From an uncultured Alphaproteobacteria bacterium (GTDB taxonomy: Bacteria > Pseudomonadota > Alphaproteobacteria > GCA-2731375): 64,000 nt of DNA. Below are positions 9,783 through 18,800 of this stretch, in pieces. The stretch covers positions 310,001 to 374,000 of the forward strand of contig CATOSZ010000003.1 of assembly GCA_951812805.1 (NCBI GenBank), in the 5' to 3' direction. Numbering within the stretch: the stretch's first letter is position 1; every line of letters starts with the position of its first letter. The notes beneath the pieces were generated by a model. The model saw nothing but the letters and a program-made list of their open reading frames with translations, had not been told where the DNA came from and did not search any database. Both the position numbers and the translations under genes were made by a program.

Positions 9783-10031
9783 ATGTCGAATGACGAGGCG
9801 GCGCATTTCCTCGATATCACCGGTTTCGTCTGCCCGATGACCTTCGTGCGCACCAAGTTGATGATCGAGAAGATCCCCTCGGGCGCCATCGCGGAGATCC
9901 GCCTGAACGCCGGCGAACCGCTGGTCAACGTGCCGCGCTCGCTCGGCGAGCACGGCCACGAAATCCTCTACCTCGAACCCGAAGGCGACGATGCCAAGGG
10001 GGTGCATATCCTGCGGGTGCGCAAGGCGTAG
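9783..10031 (+). CDS. TusA/SirA-family sulfur carrier-like protein
   Basis: An 82-residue protein of the TusA/YedF fold. It has the family signature FVCPMTFVRTK, with the active cysteine of the CPxP-like motif at about residue 18 but Met-Thr in place of Pro-x-Pro, and a C-terminal strand HILRVRKA. TusA relatives relay persulfide sulfur in tRNA thiolation or other sulfur transfer; the exact pathway cannot be read from the sequence. ATG 9783 follows a good ribosome-binding site (GGGGAG, about 8 bases upstream). It is divergent from mucR and convergent with rimI. Confidence 0.8.
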   Translation: MSNDEAAHFLDITGFVCPMTFVRTKLMIEKIPSGAIAEIRLNAGEPLVNVPRSLGEHGHEILYLEPEGDDAKGVHILRVRKA

Positions 10032-10035
10032 GTCC

Positions 10036-10497
10036 TCACAGGTTCCGCCGCAGCACCAGCGCATCCTCGCGAACGCCGTCGTCGCGCTCGTAATAGGCCG
10101 CCCGCCGCGCGATTTCGACGTAGCCGGCACCGTGATAGAGCGCGCGTGCCGCCGCGTTCGATACCGCGACCTCCAGAAACAGGGTCGCGGCCCCGGCCTC
10201 GCGGCATCGCGTTTCCACCGCGGTGAGCAGGGCGCGGCCCGCGCCGGTTCGCCTGGCCGCCGGCACGACGCAGATGGTCAGGATCTCCGCCTCGTCCGCC
10301 ACCGCCCGATACAACGCCAGACCGCGGTCCGCCGTCGGGTGCTCCGGCTCCCCCGCCAGCAGGGCGCCGACCCCCCGCCCCTTGAGCAGGCCGGTGATGT
10401 CGCGCGCCGTCCACGACGGTGTGAAACAACGCGCGTGCAGCGCGGCGAGGCGCCGCGCCGCGGCGAGACCGACCGGATGGATCGGGCTTTCCCGCAT
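10036..10497 (-). CDS. rimI: GNAT acetyltransferase, ribosomal protein S18 alanine N-acetyltransferase-like
   Basis: A 153-residue GNAT enzyme. The acetyl-CoA motif A is visible as CVVPAARRTGAGRALL (about residues 95-110), followed by LFLEVAVSNAAARALYHGAGY, the RimI-type signature. RimI acetylates the N-terminal alanine of ribosomal protein S18. The assignment is helped by the ATGA overlap with tsaB immediately upstream, a pairing conserved in many bacteria. The start ATG 10497 is fixed by that overlap. Confidence 0.85.
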   Translation of the reverse strand: MRESPIHPVGLAAARRLAALHARCFTPSWTARDITGLLKGRGVGALLAGEPEHPTADRGLALYRAVADEAEILTICVVPAARRTGAGRALLTAVETRCREAGAATLFLEVAVSNAAARALYHGAGYVEIARRAAYYERDDGVREDALVLRRNL

Positions 10498-11135
10498 CAG
10501 CCCGTGGCGCGGGGCACCGCATCGGGTGCCCGCAGATACAGCGGTTCGGGTGCGCCGGCGGGGACCGGCAAGGCCTCGGCCAGAGATACGAAGCGGCGGG
10601 CGTCGGGGCGTGCCTCGATGACCTCGACCCCGGCATCGAGATGGGCGGCGACCAGGGCGGCGCCGGTGCCGACGATCAGCGCCATGTCGGGCCGCCGGAG
10701 CCGGGCCGCGGCTTCCGGTGCCGCCGCCACCGGTGACGCCGAAGGGCTGCCGTCGGCGCCGAAGGCCTGGACATAGACCTGGCCGCGGCGTGCGTCGTGC
10801 GCGGCGAGCAGCGGCCGGCCGCCGCCCAAAGGCATGGCGACCGCCGTCAGCGTCGAGAGGCCGACCACCGGCCGGCCGAGGGCGACGCCGAAACCCCGTG
10901 CCGTCGCCAGCCCGATCCGCACGCCGGTGAAACTGCCGGGGCCGACGGTGACGCAGATGCGTTGCAGGTCACCGGGCGCGAGGCCGGCTTCCTCCAGAAC
11001 CTCGGCACACATCGCCGCGATCCGCTCCCCATGGCCGCGGGGGCGGGTTTCATAGGCGCCGGCCAGCACCTCGCCATCCGCCAGCACCGCCGCCGAACAG
11101 GCGTCCAACGCGGTATCGAGGGCGAGGATGGGCAT
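10497..11135 (-). CDS. tsaB: tRNA threonylcarbamoyladenosine biosynthesis protein TsaB
   Basis: A 212-residue ASKHA-fold protein that works with TsaD and TsaE in making t6A37 of ANN-decoding tRNAs. It shows ILALDTALDACSAAV at the N-terminus and VGPGSFTGVRIGLATARG at about residues 65-85, both diagnostic for TsaB. The length is normal. It overlaps rimI by one base. Confidence 0.93.
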   Translation of the reverse strand: MPILALDTALDACSAAVLADGEVLAGAYETRPRGHGERIAAMCAEVLEEAGLAPGDLQRICVTVGPGSFTGVRIGLATARGFGVALGRPVVGLSTLTAVAMPLGGGRPLLAAHDARRGQVYVQAFGADGSPSASPVAAAPEAAARLRRPDMALIVGTGAALVAAHLDAGVEVIEARPDARRFVSLAEALPVPAGAPEPLYLRAPDAVPRATG

Positions 11136-11158
11136 GGCGTGCGGGCCCGGCCGCGGGC

Positions 11159-11743
11159 TCAGAGCAGCTCGCAGACCTCGTCGAAGTCGGGCCGCGGATT
11201 CTTCGGCGGCATCTCGGTCGGGTCGCCGTAGCCGATATTGCAGAGGAAGTTCGAGCGGAAGCGGCCGTCGGGGAAGAACTCCGCGTCGACGCCGGCATTG
11301 TCGAAGCCGCTCATCGCGCCGATATCGAGGCCGAGGGCGCGGGCCGCGATCATCAGGTAGGCGCCTTGCAGGGTGCCATTGCGAAAGGCGGTCGAGAACA
11401 CGACCTCGTCGTTGCCCTCGAACCAGGTGCGGGCGTCGAGATTGTGCGGGAAGAGCTTCGCCAGATGCTCGTAGAACCGCATGTCGTAGGCGACGATGGC
11501 GGTGACCGGCGCGGCCATCGTCTTGTCGTGGTTACCGTCGCTCAGATGCGGGGCGAGACGGGCCTTGCCCTCGGGCGTGCGGATGAAGAGAAAGCGCGCC
11601 GGCGAACAGTTGGCGCTGGTCGGACCGTGGCGCAACAACTCGTGCAGCGCCTGCACGGTCACGTCGGAGACCGGCTTGTCCTGCCAGAAATTGTGCGTCC
11701 TGGCGTTGCGAAGAATGAGATCCATGCCGTCGTCGCTGAGCAT
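11159..11743 (-). CDS. Nitroreductase family, malonic semialdehyde reductase (RutE/HadB-like)
   Basis: A 194-residue FMN-dependent nitroreductase. It has RNARTHNFWQDKPVSDVTV at the N-terminus, GPTSANCSPARFLFIRT (flavin-binding Ser/Asn region) near residue 45 and GYGDPTEMPPKNPRPDFDEV near the end, the pattern of the RutE/HadB subgroup that reduces malonic semialdehyde or related substrates. No rut genes are adjacent, so the physiological substrate is open. ATG 11743 is used; a second in-frame ATG lies 18 bases inside. It is divergent from the deacetylase gene with a 163-base gap. Confidence 0.82.
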   Translation of the reverse strand: MLSDDGMDLILRNARTHNFWQDKPVSDVTVQALHELLRHGPTSANCSPARFLFIRTPEGKARLAPHLSDGNHDKTMAAPVTAIVAYDMRFYEHLAKLFPHNLDARTWFEGNDEVVFSTAFRNGTLQGAYLMIAARALGLDIGAMSGFDNAGVDAEFFPDGRFRSNFLCNIGYGDPTEMPPKNPRPDFDEVCELL

Positions 11744-11906
11744 CGGGCCACGCTGCCTCCCGGGGGTTCGCCGGGCCTGGGGCCCGGTCTGCTGCTGGGT
11801 GGAGATCTATTTACGTTTCCCGCGCCCGCGCGGCAAGGCGGACATGGGCCAAGGCGCCCCTGTATAGTCGCCGGGCCGGGGGAACCAGGGCACGGCGGGA
11901 GGTGAC

Positions 11907-12956
11907 GTGGCACGTCGAGGAAGAGAGCACGGCCGATGGCGCCACCTGGTCGGTGCGGCCACGCTGGTCGCATCGCTCACGGCGCCGTTGGCCGCCATGG
12001 CGGGCGATTCCGCCGTCGTCTTCACCTATCACCGCTTCGGCGATGGCCGCCATCCCAGCACAAACACGACGCTCGCCCAGCTCGACGCGCACCTCGGCGA
12101 AATCGAACGCGCCGGCCTCGTCGCCCTGCCGCTGGAGCGGATCGTCACGGCGCTGCGCCAGCACGACAACCTGCCGGACCGGGCGATCGCGCTTACGATC
12201 GACGACGCCTTTGCCAGCGTCTACCGCAACGCCTGGCCCCGACTGCGCAAGGCCGGCGTCCCGGCGACCCTGTTCGTCGCCACCGACGCGATCGACCAGC
12301 GCCGCCCGGACTACATGAGCTGGACCCAGATCCGCGAGATGGCGGCGGGCGGCGTGACGATCGGCGTGCAGAGCGCGTCGCACCCCCATCTCGCCCGCCT
12401 GAGCGCCGCCGAGGTCCGCGACGAGTTCGCCCGCTCCAACCGCCGGATCCGCGAGGAGCTCGGCTTCACGCCGACGTTGCTCGCCTATCCCTTCGGTGAA
12501 TATGGCACGCGGGAGAAGCGCCTGGCCCGCGAGGCGGGCTACGTCGCCGCCTTCGGCCAGCACTCCGGCGTCGCGCACGGCGACGAGGACCTCTACGGCC
12601 TGCCGCGCTTCGCCATGAACGAGGCGTTCGGCTCCATCGACCGCTTTCGCCTGGCCGCCAACGCGCTGCCGCTCTACCTCGACCGCCTGCGCCCGGCGGA
12701 GACCGTGCTGGACGCGGCCGGCAATCCACCGACCGTCGGCTTTCGCCTCGATGGGTCCTCGGGCCCGCTCACGGCGTTGAATTGCTATGCCTCGAACCGC
12801 AAGGGCGCGGTGCCGCTTCGCCACCTCGGCCCACGCGAGGTCGAGGTCCCCCTGAGCGCACCGTTCCCGCCGCCGCGCGGCCGGGTCAACTGCACCATGC
12901 CGGCGGGCGAGGGCCGCTGGCGCTGGTTCGGTCTGCAGTTCGTGATTTCGCCGTAA
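11907..12956 (+). CDS. Secreted polysaccharide deacetylase-like (NodB homology) protein
   Basis: A 349-residue exported protein with a basic N-terminus and signal peptide (LVGAATLVASLTAPLAAMAG). NodB-type features are LTIDDAFASVYRNAWP (Asp-Asp pair, about residue 98), a second motif IGVQSASHPHL (about 155) and YPFGEYG (about 195). The first His of the usual H-S/T-x-x-x-H metal motif is Gln here, so activity may be changed. The last 100 residues form an extra domain I do not recognise. GTG 11907 follows GGGAGG at a good distance. Substrate unknown. Confidence 0.78.
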   Translation: MARRGREHGRWRHLVGAATLVASLTAPLAAMAGDSAVVFTYHRFGDGRHPSTNTTLAQLDAHLGEIERAGLVALPLERIVTALRQHDNLPDRAIALTIDDAFASVYRNAWPRLRKAGVPATLFVATDAIDQRRPDYMSWTQIREMAAGGVTIGVQSASHPHLARLSAAEVRDEFARSNRRIREELGFTPTLLAYPFGEYGTREKRLAREAGYVAAFGQHSGVAHGDEDLYGLPRFAMNEAFGSIDRFRLAANALPLYLDRLRPAETVLDAAGNPPTVGFRLDGSSGPLTALNCYASNRKGAVPLRHLGPREVEVPLSAPFPPPRGRVNCTMPAGEGRWRWFGLQFVISP

Positions 12957-12962
12957 CGAGGT

Positions 12963-13907
12963 TCAGATTCCGACGCTCGATTTCGGTGCGAGGCGGACAC
13001 GGTCGAAGGCCGCGAAGCGGTTCACCCGGATGATCGCCAGGATGGTTCGGATATAGTCCGGTCCCCGCTCGGAATAGCGGGTCATCGTCGCCACCAGATC
13101 CGCAACCGAGAGCGACGCCCCCCGGTCCCGCGCCGCGCCGCGGACCCGGCGGAACGCGCGATAGGCCGGATGGCTGTTCAAATTGCGCACATAGGCGACG
13201 ACGGAAGCCCGCAGGCGATTGAAGGTGACCACTTCGTGGCGCTTGCCGCTCTCGCGACGCAACGGCACCATGCCGCGACCGCGGCGCCAGGTGCGCTGTC
13301 CGAAGACCGCCTTGCCCTGCTGCGCGAAGCGCGACGTCCCCCAACCCGATTCCTCCGCCGCCTGCGCCAGCGCCAGCGACGGCGGAACGATATCGACCCG
13401 GCGCAGCAACGCCGCGAGATCGTCGCCCTCCGTCTCGTAGGCCTCGGCCAGCAGTGCCACCCGACGACGTTCCGCCGGCGACATCGCACCGCCGCCGCGG
13501 CGACGGTCGCGCAACTCCAGCAGGAAACGACGGTCGATCGCCACCTCTTCGTTGGCACTCAAAATTAGCGGCAGCACCGTCTGAATGAACAGCCGCTTGC
13601 GCGCCTTGACGGAGCGCAGCCGTGCGAGATCGCGGGGAAAGGCATCGAGGTAGATGCGGGGCACCGGCAGCTCCCGCGCGCGAACCCGGGCGAGATCGAA
13701 ACCGGAACTGCGAAAACGGGCCGCCGCCAGCCTGCTTTCCGGCACGTGCCCGTGGCGCCTGGCACCGACAACGACTTCGCCGGCGGTGATCCGGGTGATC
13801 TCGGCCGTGCCGTCGCCCGCCGCTTTCTCGCCGGCCGTGGACGGGCCGACGGCGATCGACAAACCCAGGGCGACGACCGCCCCGGCCAATGGTAGCTTCT
13901 GAAACAT
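12963..13907 (-). CDS. Bax-like glucosaminidase-domain protein, exported
   Basis: A 314-residue protein with a signal peptide (LPLAGAVVALGLSIAVGPSTA) and a C-terminal mannosyl-glycoprotein endo-beta-N-acetylglucosaminidase-like domain. The catalytic-region motif ALAQAAEESGWGTSRFAQQG contains the conserved Glu-Ser, followed by AVFGQRTW. E. coli Bax is the nearest named relative; a role in peptidoglycan hydrolysis is inferred. A longer frame begins at 14093, but ATG 13907 places the signal peptide at the N-terminus. It ends 6 bases from the convergent deacetylase gene. Confidence 0.82.
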   Translation of the reverse strand: MFQKLPLAGAVVALGLSIAVGPSTAGEKAAGDGTAEITRITAGEVVVGARRHGHVPESRLAAARFRSSGFDLARVRARELPVPRIYLDAFPRDLARLRSVKARKRLFIQTVLPLILSANEEVAIDRRFLLELRDRRRGGGAMSPAERRRVALLAEAYETEGDDLAALLRRVDIVPPSLALAQAAEESGWGTSRFAQQGKAVFGQRTWRRGRGMVPLRRESGKRHEVVTFNRLRASVVAYVRNLNSHPAYRAFRRVRGAARDRGASLSVADLVATMTRYSERGPDYIRTILAIIRVNRFAAFDRVRLAPKSSVGI

Positions 13908-14132
13908 GGTTAACCCGACGCCAATGCCGCGAGGCGGCCCCTCCAAACCCTGTGCTCTCCGTCTTCGGCGACGGCGGCGCGCGGTGACCCGAACGCCAGC
14001 CCAACCCTTGTGTCGCCACACCTCCGAAGCCATTTCCAGGCCCGGGGGTGTCCTCCCCGCGCGCCCTATATCACCTCGTGTCCGAACGCGCATTAGAAAA
14101 TTTCACCCCCGCCAGGGAGCATCGACCACACC

Positions 14133-15377
14133 GTGACCGCCACCGAGACTTCGCCCCCCGACGCCGTCGATGCGGCCGAGAGGCTCGACCAGGTGCATCC
14201 CAGCTGGTCGACCAATCCGGTCGCCGGCTGGCTGGTCGAGCATCGCGGCAGCCGTATGGACCTGGCGCGACTGCTGGAATCGCTCTGCCAGGCGCTGTTG
14301 GGACAAGGCGTGCCGCTCGACCGGGTCAATCTCTCCATCAGTTCGCGCCATCCCGAGGTCGCCGCCCGCACCGCCGCCTGGCGCCGCGGCGAAAGCGGCA
14401 TCGCCTTCCACGATCTGAGCTATGGGATGCGCGCGGCACCGCCCTACCAGAACTCGCCCGCCAAGCTCATTCATGAAGGCATGGGCGCGATTCGCCGCCG
14501 CCTCGAAGGGCCGGATCCCCTGCTCGACTTCCCCGTGCTGCACGATCTGCTGGCGCTCGGCTGCACAGACTATGTGATCATGCCGATCCTGCACTCGACG
14601 GGTGAGATCAACTTCATCTCCTGGGCGACCAAGACGCCGGACGGCTTCACGACGCCGCAGCTCACCCTGCTCTACGACCTGCTCCCGCTGATTGCGCTTC
14701 GCGTCGAGGTCGAGACCGCGCACGAGGAAACCCGCACCCTGCTGAACACCTACCTCGGGCGCGAACCGGCGCGCCGGGTGCTTGGCGGCTCCGTCCGCCG
14801 GGCCCAGGTCGAAAGCCTCCGCGCGGCGATCTGGATCAGCGACCTGCGCGGTTTCACCCACCTCTCCGACCGCATGCCGGCACCGGCCGTCATCGCCCTG
14901 CTGGACGATTATTTCGACATCCAGGCCGACGCGGTCGAGAGTGAGGGCGGCGAAATCCTCAAATTCATGGGCGACGGCCTGCTGGCGATCTTCGCCGAGG
15001 GACCGAGCCTGGTGGAGGACAGCCAGCGTGCCATGCGGGCGGCCGGCCGCGCGCTGAAGCGGCTGGTCGGCGAGAACGCCGAGCGCACCGGCGAGGGCCA
15101 GCCGGAAATCCGCTTCGGCATCGGTCTGCACGCGGGCGAAGTGCGCTACGGCAACATCGGCGCGCGGGAACGGCTGGACTTCACCGTGATCGGGCCCGCG
15201 GTCAACGAGGCGGCCCGGGTCGAAGCCCTCTGCAAGGTGCTCGACCGCCCCCTCCTCGCCTCTTCCGCTTTCGCCGAAGCGCATGGATCCGGGGGCCTCG
15301 TCTCCCTCGGCTTCCACGGCCTGCGCGGGGTTAGAGAGCCAAAGGAGATTTTCGCCGCCGAGGCCGCCGCCCCCTGA
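14133..15377 (+). CDS. Class III adenylate cyclase
   Basis: A 414-residue cytoplasmic cyclase. An N-terminal region of about 200 residues (with EGPDPLLDFPVLHDLLALG) precedes the catalytic domain: AIWISDLRGFTHLSDRM carries the first metal Asp, GEILKFMGDGLLAIF the substrate Lys and second Asp, and DFTVIGPAVNEAARVE the transition-state Asn/Arg. The key residues for ATP cyclisation appear intact. The start is a GTG at 14133 with an AGGGAG-like site about 12 bases upstream. The 3' end overlaps the convergent EEP-family gene by 47 bases. Confidence 0.9.
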   Translation: MTATETSPPDAVDAAERLDQVHPSWSTNPVAGWLVEHRGSRMDLARLLESLCQALLGQGVPLDRVNLSISSRHPEVAARTAAWRRGESGIAFHDLSYGMRAAPPYQNSPAKLIHEGMGAIRRRLEGPDPLLDFPVLHDLLALGCTDYVIMPILHSTGEINFISWATKTPDGFTTPQLTLLYDLLPLIALRVEVETAHEETRTLLNTYLGREPARRVLGGSVRRAQVESLRAAIWISDLRGFTHLSDRMPAPAVIALLDDYFDIQADAVESEGGEILKFMGDGLLAIFAEGPSLVEDSQRAMRAAGRALKRLVGENAERTGEGQPEIRFGIGLHAGEVRYGNIGARERLDFTVIGPAVNEAARVEALCKVLDRPLLASSAFAEAHGSGGLVSLGFHGLRGVREPKEIFAAEAAAP

Positions 15378-16116
15378 TCGCCAGATCCGCCCAGACGCCG
15401 TAATGATCGGAGAGCGGGCGCCCCCCGTCCCTGCGGTCGATCGCACCGCAGGCCCGTGTTTCCAGGCGCCCGTCGTGCCCGACATGGTCGATCGCCGGCC
15501 GCTCGGCGCCGGGCGGCGTGCCGGTCGTGGCGAAGGCGAAGCCGTCGAGTGCGTCCATCAACGGTTCGTAGACGCGCAAGGGCGCCCTGGTCCGCGGCTG
15601 TGTCTGGTTGAAGTCACCGATCAGGACCGTTGGCCAGCGTCGGCGGCGTGCCAGCAGGGGTGCGAGCGCGGCGATATAGCCGAGATGGTCCTGCCAGGCC
15701 GCCCGGTCGCGCCGCCCGGTGGCGACATGGGCATGCATCCAGGGAATGCAGAGACCGAAGACGCGGAGCGGGCCGATCTCGGTATCGGTCGTGCCGGCGA
15801 CGAAGCGCCCACCCGGCAGACCGCCATGGCCGAGGGTGTCCACCGCGCGCCAGGGCCGCCGGCTCCACAGCATGATCTTGCGCCGCCCGGGCTTGGGCGC
15901 ATAGCCGTAGTCGGCATCGGCCGCGATGGCGTATCCGGCGCCATCTATATAGTCGAGGTGCCCCTCGGTCACGCAGAGGATGTCCGGGGCCAGCGCATCG
16001 ATCCGGCGGCGCATGACGGCACCGCGCGGGCTGGCGGCGCGGGCCCAGGCGATGTTCCAGTTGACCAGGCGGCAGCGCGCGGGTGGTTCAGGCGAGGTCG
16101 GCGATCTGCTCGGCAT
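15331..16116 (-). CDS. Endonuclease/exonuclease/phosphatase-family protein
   Basis: A 261-residue EEP-fold protein. Visible motifs are LVNWNIAWA (Asn), DILCVTEGH (metal Glu), VLIGDFNQTQP (Asp-Asn pair) and the C-terminal SDHYGVWAD (Asp-His). All catalytic positions of the fold are present, so it should be an active metal-dependent phosphoesterase, but whether it acts on nucleic acid, inositol phosphates or lipids cannot be told. The start overlaps the end of the usp gene by 29 bases. Confidence 0.82.
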   Translation of the reverse strand: MPSRSPTSPEPPARCRLVNWNIAWARAASPRGAVMRRRIDALAPDILCVTEGHLDYIDGAGYAIAADADYGYAPKPGRRKIMLWSRRPWRAVDTLGHGGLPGGRFVAGTTDTEIGPLRVFGLCIPWMHAHVATGRRDRAAWQDHLGYIAALAPLLARRRRWPTVLIGDFNQTQPRTRAPLRVYEPLMDALDGFAFATTGTPPGAERPAIDHVGHDGRLETRACGAIDRRDGGRPLSDHYGVWADLAIRGRRPRRRKSPLAL

Positions 16117-16570
16117 TCATGTCGCCCGGCACGACGGTAACCGGCACCTGCAGCGAGCCGGACATCTGTCCCGCCAGGCGCGAGACCAGCGGGCCCGGAC
16201 CCGAGGCATCGGACGAGGCGCCCAGGATCAGAATGCGGATCGAGGGGTCCTCGGAAATCTGCGCCAGGATCTCATCGACCACCCGGCCCTCGCGGATGCG
16301 GAATTCCGGCATCAGGCCCGAATAGGCGTTCATCTCGTCCGCCAGGCCTTGCAGCAATTCCTCGGCCTCCTCCCGCGCTTCCTCCCGCATCAGGTTCTCG
16401 ACCGCCATCCAATGCTGGAAGTCGCCCGGTTCCAGCACGCGCAGCAGCACGACGCCGCCCCCGGTCCGGTGCGCCCGCATGCAGGCGAAGCGGAGCGCCA
16501 CCCGGCACTCCGGCGTGTCGTCGACGACCACCAGGAAGTTCCGGCGGGCGCGGGCTTGTGAATCCGTCAT
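16088..16570 (-). CDS. Universal stress protein UspA family
   Basis: A 160-residue UspA-fold protein. It has FLVVVDDTPECRVALRFAC at the N-terminus and LILGASSDASGPGPLVSRLAGQ near residue 120, approximating the ATP-binding G-2x-G-9x-G(S/T) motif, then VPVTVVPGDM. I chose ATG 16570, preceded by GGAGG nine bases upstream; the frame is open 24 bases further. Its role is not predictable beyond nucleotide-dependent stress functions known for the family. Confidence 0.88.
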   Translation of the reverse strand: MTDSQARARRNFLVVVDDTPECRVALRFACMRAHRTGGGVVLLRVLEPGDFQHWMAVENLMREEAREEAEELLQGLADEMNAYSGLMPEFRIREGRVVDEILAQISEDPSIRILILGASSDASGPGPLVSRLAGQMSGSLQVPVTVVPGDMNAEQIADLA

Positions 16571-16628
16571 CGTTGGCAGCCTCCCGAAGGACATGCTGCC
16601 ACGAGGCCGGCGGGGCTGGCAACGACGG

Positions 16629-17627
16629 TTATTTCAGCAGGATGTTGGTGATCTCGCGCAACTTCGTACGCGCGCGCAGCAGATAGAAGCCCAGGCTCGC
16701 CAGATGGCTCGGCAGGACCTGCGAATCCGGCTCGCCGTTGAAAATGACCAGGGGCGAGAGTTCGGCGGCATGGCGGAAGCTGTCCAGCATCTGCGACCAG
16801 GCCTCGCCCAGCTCGCGCTCGGCCAGCACCTTATCGAAGTCGCGGCCGAGTTCGCGCAGGATCAGGTAATAGGCATAGGACTGGCCTTTGACGCCATAGA
16901 AGTGATCGTCCGACAGGGTGTCGATGAAGCCACGGGAATACTCGTCGATATGCCGGTCGAGCGTGGCGGAGGAGGAGCCGAGATCGAGCGCGATACGGTC
17001 GAGGGTGGCCAGCAGATTGTCGTTGCGCCGTTCGAACTTCGCGTCGCCCGACGCCAGGCGCCGGTTGTAGGAAATCAACGAGCGCCGCGCCTTGCGATAG
17101 CGCGCTTCCGACGGCGTCGTCGGCGCCCAGGAGGTCGAAAGATCGAAAACCCAGACGTCGCCCGCGTACTGCAGCTGGCCCGAGGCTTCCTGCAAGTCGG
17201 GATCGGTCTGGCTGGAGCCGCGCGTGCGTCCGAGCTGATCGACCAGCTCGAAGGCGAAACGGCCGATGGCGCGGATGATGCCCTGCTGGTAGTTGGGCAT
17301 GTTGTCGAGGGCGGCGGGGGCGAGGAACCAAGGATCGTTGGCGATCCAGCGGTTGACGTCGATCTCCCGGTGGATCAGCGCCGTCGCCAGCGCCACGGCG
17401 TGGCTGCCGCCCTCCACCCGGTCCTCGGCCCCGGGCTCGAAATCGATCTCGTCGGAAATCTCGTGCGTCAGCACCATGCCGACGGGATAGTAAAGGGCGA
17501 TCAGCACGAGCAGCGCGATGCCGCCGCGCAAGGCATAGCGCTTGGTCCGCGAATCCTCGAGGCGCGGCGTCCCGCCCGAACGGTCGGGCAGCCATTTTCG
17601 AAATTGGGCGGCGATACGCTCGCGCAT
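16629..17627 (-). CDS. DUF2333 family inner-membrane protein
   Basis: A 332-residue protein with one N-terminal membrane segment (GGIALLVLIALYYPVGMVL, about residues 35-53) and a large helical domain. The family-like regions HREIDVNRWIANDPWFLAPAA and NMPNYQQGIIRAIGRFAFE identify it as DUF2333, a proteobacterial family of unknown function. ATG 17627 is taken as the start because the upstream 26 codons read like non-coding sequence. It lies 58 bases downstream of the usp stop side and shares its strand with usp and trpS. Confidence 0.8.
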   Translation of the reverse strand: MRERIAAQFRKWLPDRSGGTPRLEDSRTKRYALRGGIALLVLIALYYPVGMVLTHEISDEIDFEPGAEDRVEGGSHAVALATALIHREIDVNRWIANDPWFLAPAALDNMPNYQQGIIRAIGRFAFELVDQLGRTRGSSQTDPDLQEASGQLQYAGDVWVFDLSTSWAPTTPSEARYRKARRSLISYNRRLASGDAKFERRNDNLLATLDRIALDLGSSSATLDRHIDEYSRGFIDTLSDDHFYGVKGQSYAYYLILRELGRDFDKVLAERELGEAWSQMLDSFRHAAELSPLVIFNGEPDSQVLPSHLASLGFYLLRARTKLREITNILLK

Positions 17628-17736
17628 GATGAGGCCTCGGACGGTTGAGAGGGCGGCTGGTCGAAAGATGGGGGGGGAAATCCGGCCCCAGCAACCGAAA
17701 ACCATCCGGAACTTGGCCCCCCTGTTCCGCCCGGCG

Positions 17737-18738
17737 TCAGCGCACGTTGAGGAAGCCGACGATTTCCTTGGCCTCGTGCAGGATCGGCTCGGCGATTTCC
17801 GAGGCCCGTTCGGCGCCGTGCTTCAAAATGGCGTCGACCTCGCCGGGCGCGGCCATCAGGCGCTGCATCTCTTCCCCGATGGGGCCGAGCCGGGCGACCG
17901 CCAGCTCGGTCAGCCGCCCCTTGAAGTCCGAGAACTGGGTTCCGCCGACCTCGCGCAACACCGCTTCGGTCGTCGCATCGTCCAGCGCGGCATAGATCGT
18001 AACCAGGTTCGCCGCCTCCGGCCGGCCCTCCAACCCCTCGACCTCCGACGGCAACGCCTCCGGGTCCGTGCGGGCGCGCCGGATCTTCTTGGCGATGTCG
18101 TCCGGCCCGTCGGTCAGGTTGATGCGCGAGGCGTCGGAGGGATCCGATTTCGACATCTTGGCCGAGCCGTCGCGCAGGCTCATGACCCGGGTCCCCTCCC
18201 CCTGGATCAGCGGTTCGATGATCGGAAAAAACTCGACGCCGTAGTCGTGGTTGAACTTCTGCGCGATGTCGCGCGCGAGTTCCAGGTGCTGCTTCTGGTC
18301 CTCGCCGACCGGCACATGGGTCGCCTTGTAGGCCAGAATGTCCGCCGCCATCAGGTTGGGATAGACATAGAGGCCGGCGCTGGCGTTCTCGCGCTGCTTG
18401 CCCGCCTTCTCCTTGAACTGGGTCATGCGGTTGAGCCAGCCGAGCCGGGCGACGCAATTGAAGATCCAGGCCAGTTCTGCATGCGCCGGAACCTGGCTCT
18501 GGTTGAAGATGATCTGCGCCTGCGGATCGATGCCAGCGGCGATGAAGGCCGCCGCGACTTCCCGCGTGCTGTTGCGCAGTTCCGCCGGCTCCTGCCAGAC
18601 GGTGATGGCATGCAGATCGACGACGCAGAAAACGCATTCGCTCTCAGCCTGCAGGCGAACGAAGTTACGGATCGCGCCCAGATAATTGCCGAGATGCAGG
18701 TTTCCGGTCGGCTGAACGCCGGAGAAGATACGGTCCAT
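17737..18738 (-). CDS. trpS: Tryptophanyl-tRNA synthetase
   Basis: A class I aminoacyl-tRNA synthetase that charges tRNA-Trp. The 333-residue protein begins [20 protein letters not shown], with the HIGH-equivalent HLGN, and has KMSKS ([12 protein letters not shown]) near residue 198. The length is normal. A longer frame extends 79 codons upstream into the murJ-trpS gap, but the conserved N-terminus places the start at ATG 18738. murJ lies 62 bases upstream on the same strand, an order seen in many alphaproteobacteria. Confidence 0.96.
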   Translation of the reverse strand: MDRIFSGVQPTGNLHLGNYLGAIRNFVRLQAESECVFCVVDLHAITVWQEPAELRNSTREVAAAFIAAGIDPQAQIIFNQSQVPAHAELAWIFNCVARLGWLNRMTQFKEKAGKQRENASAGLYVYPNLMAADILAYKATHVPVGEDQKQHLELARDIAQKFNHDYGVEFFPIIEPLIQGEGTRVMSLRDGSAKMSKSDPSDASRINLTDGPDDIAKKIRRARTDPEALPSEVEGLEGRPEAANLVTIYAALDDATTEAVLREVGGTQFSDFKGRLTELAVARLGPIGEEMQRLMAAPGEVDAILKHGAERASEIAEPILHEAKEIVGFLNVR

Positions 18739-18800
18739 GAGGCTCGCCCGTTTCGCTGGTGGCTGGCCGGGCGGGTTATGACGCGGCGCCACCCCGTCGG

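Noticed and set aside
16479-17648. 389-codon plus-strand frame opposite usp and DUF2333
   Set aside because: Antisense shadow without motifs; DUF2333 on the other strand has clear family sequence.
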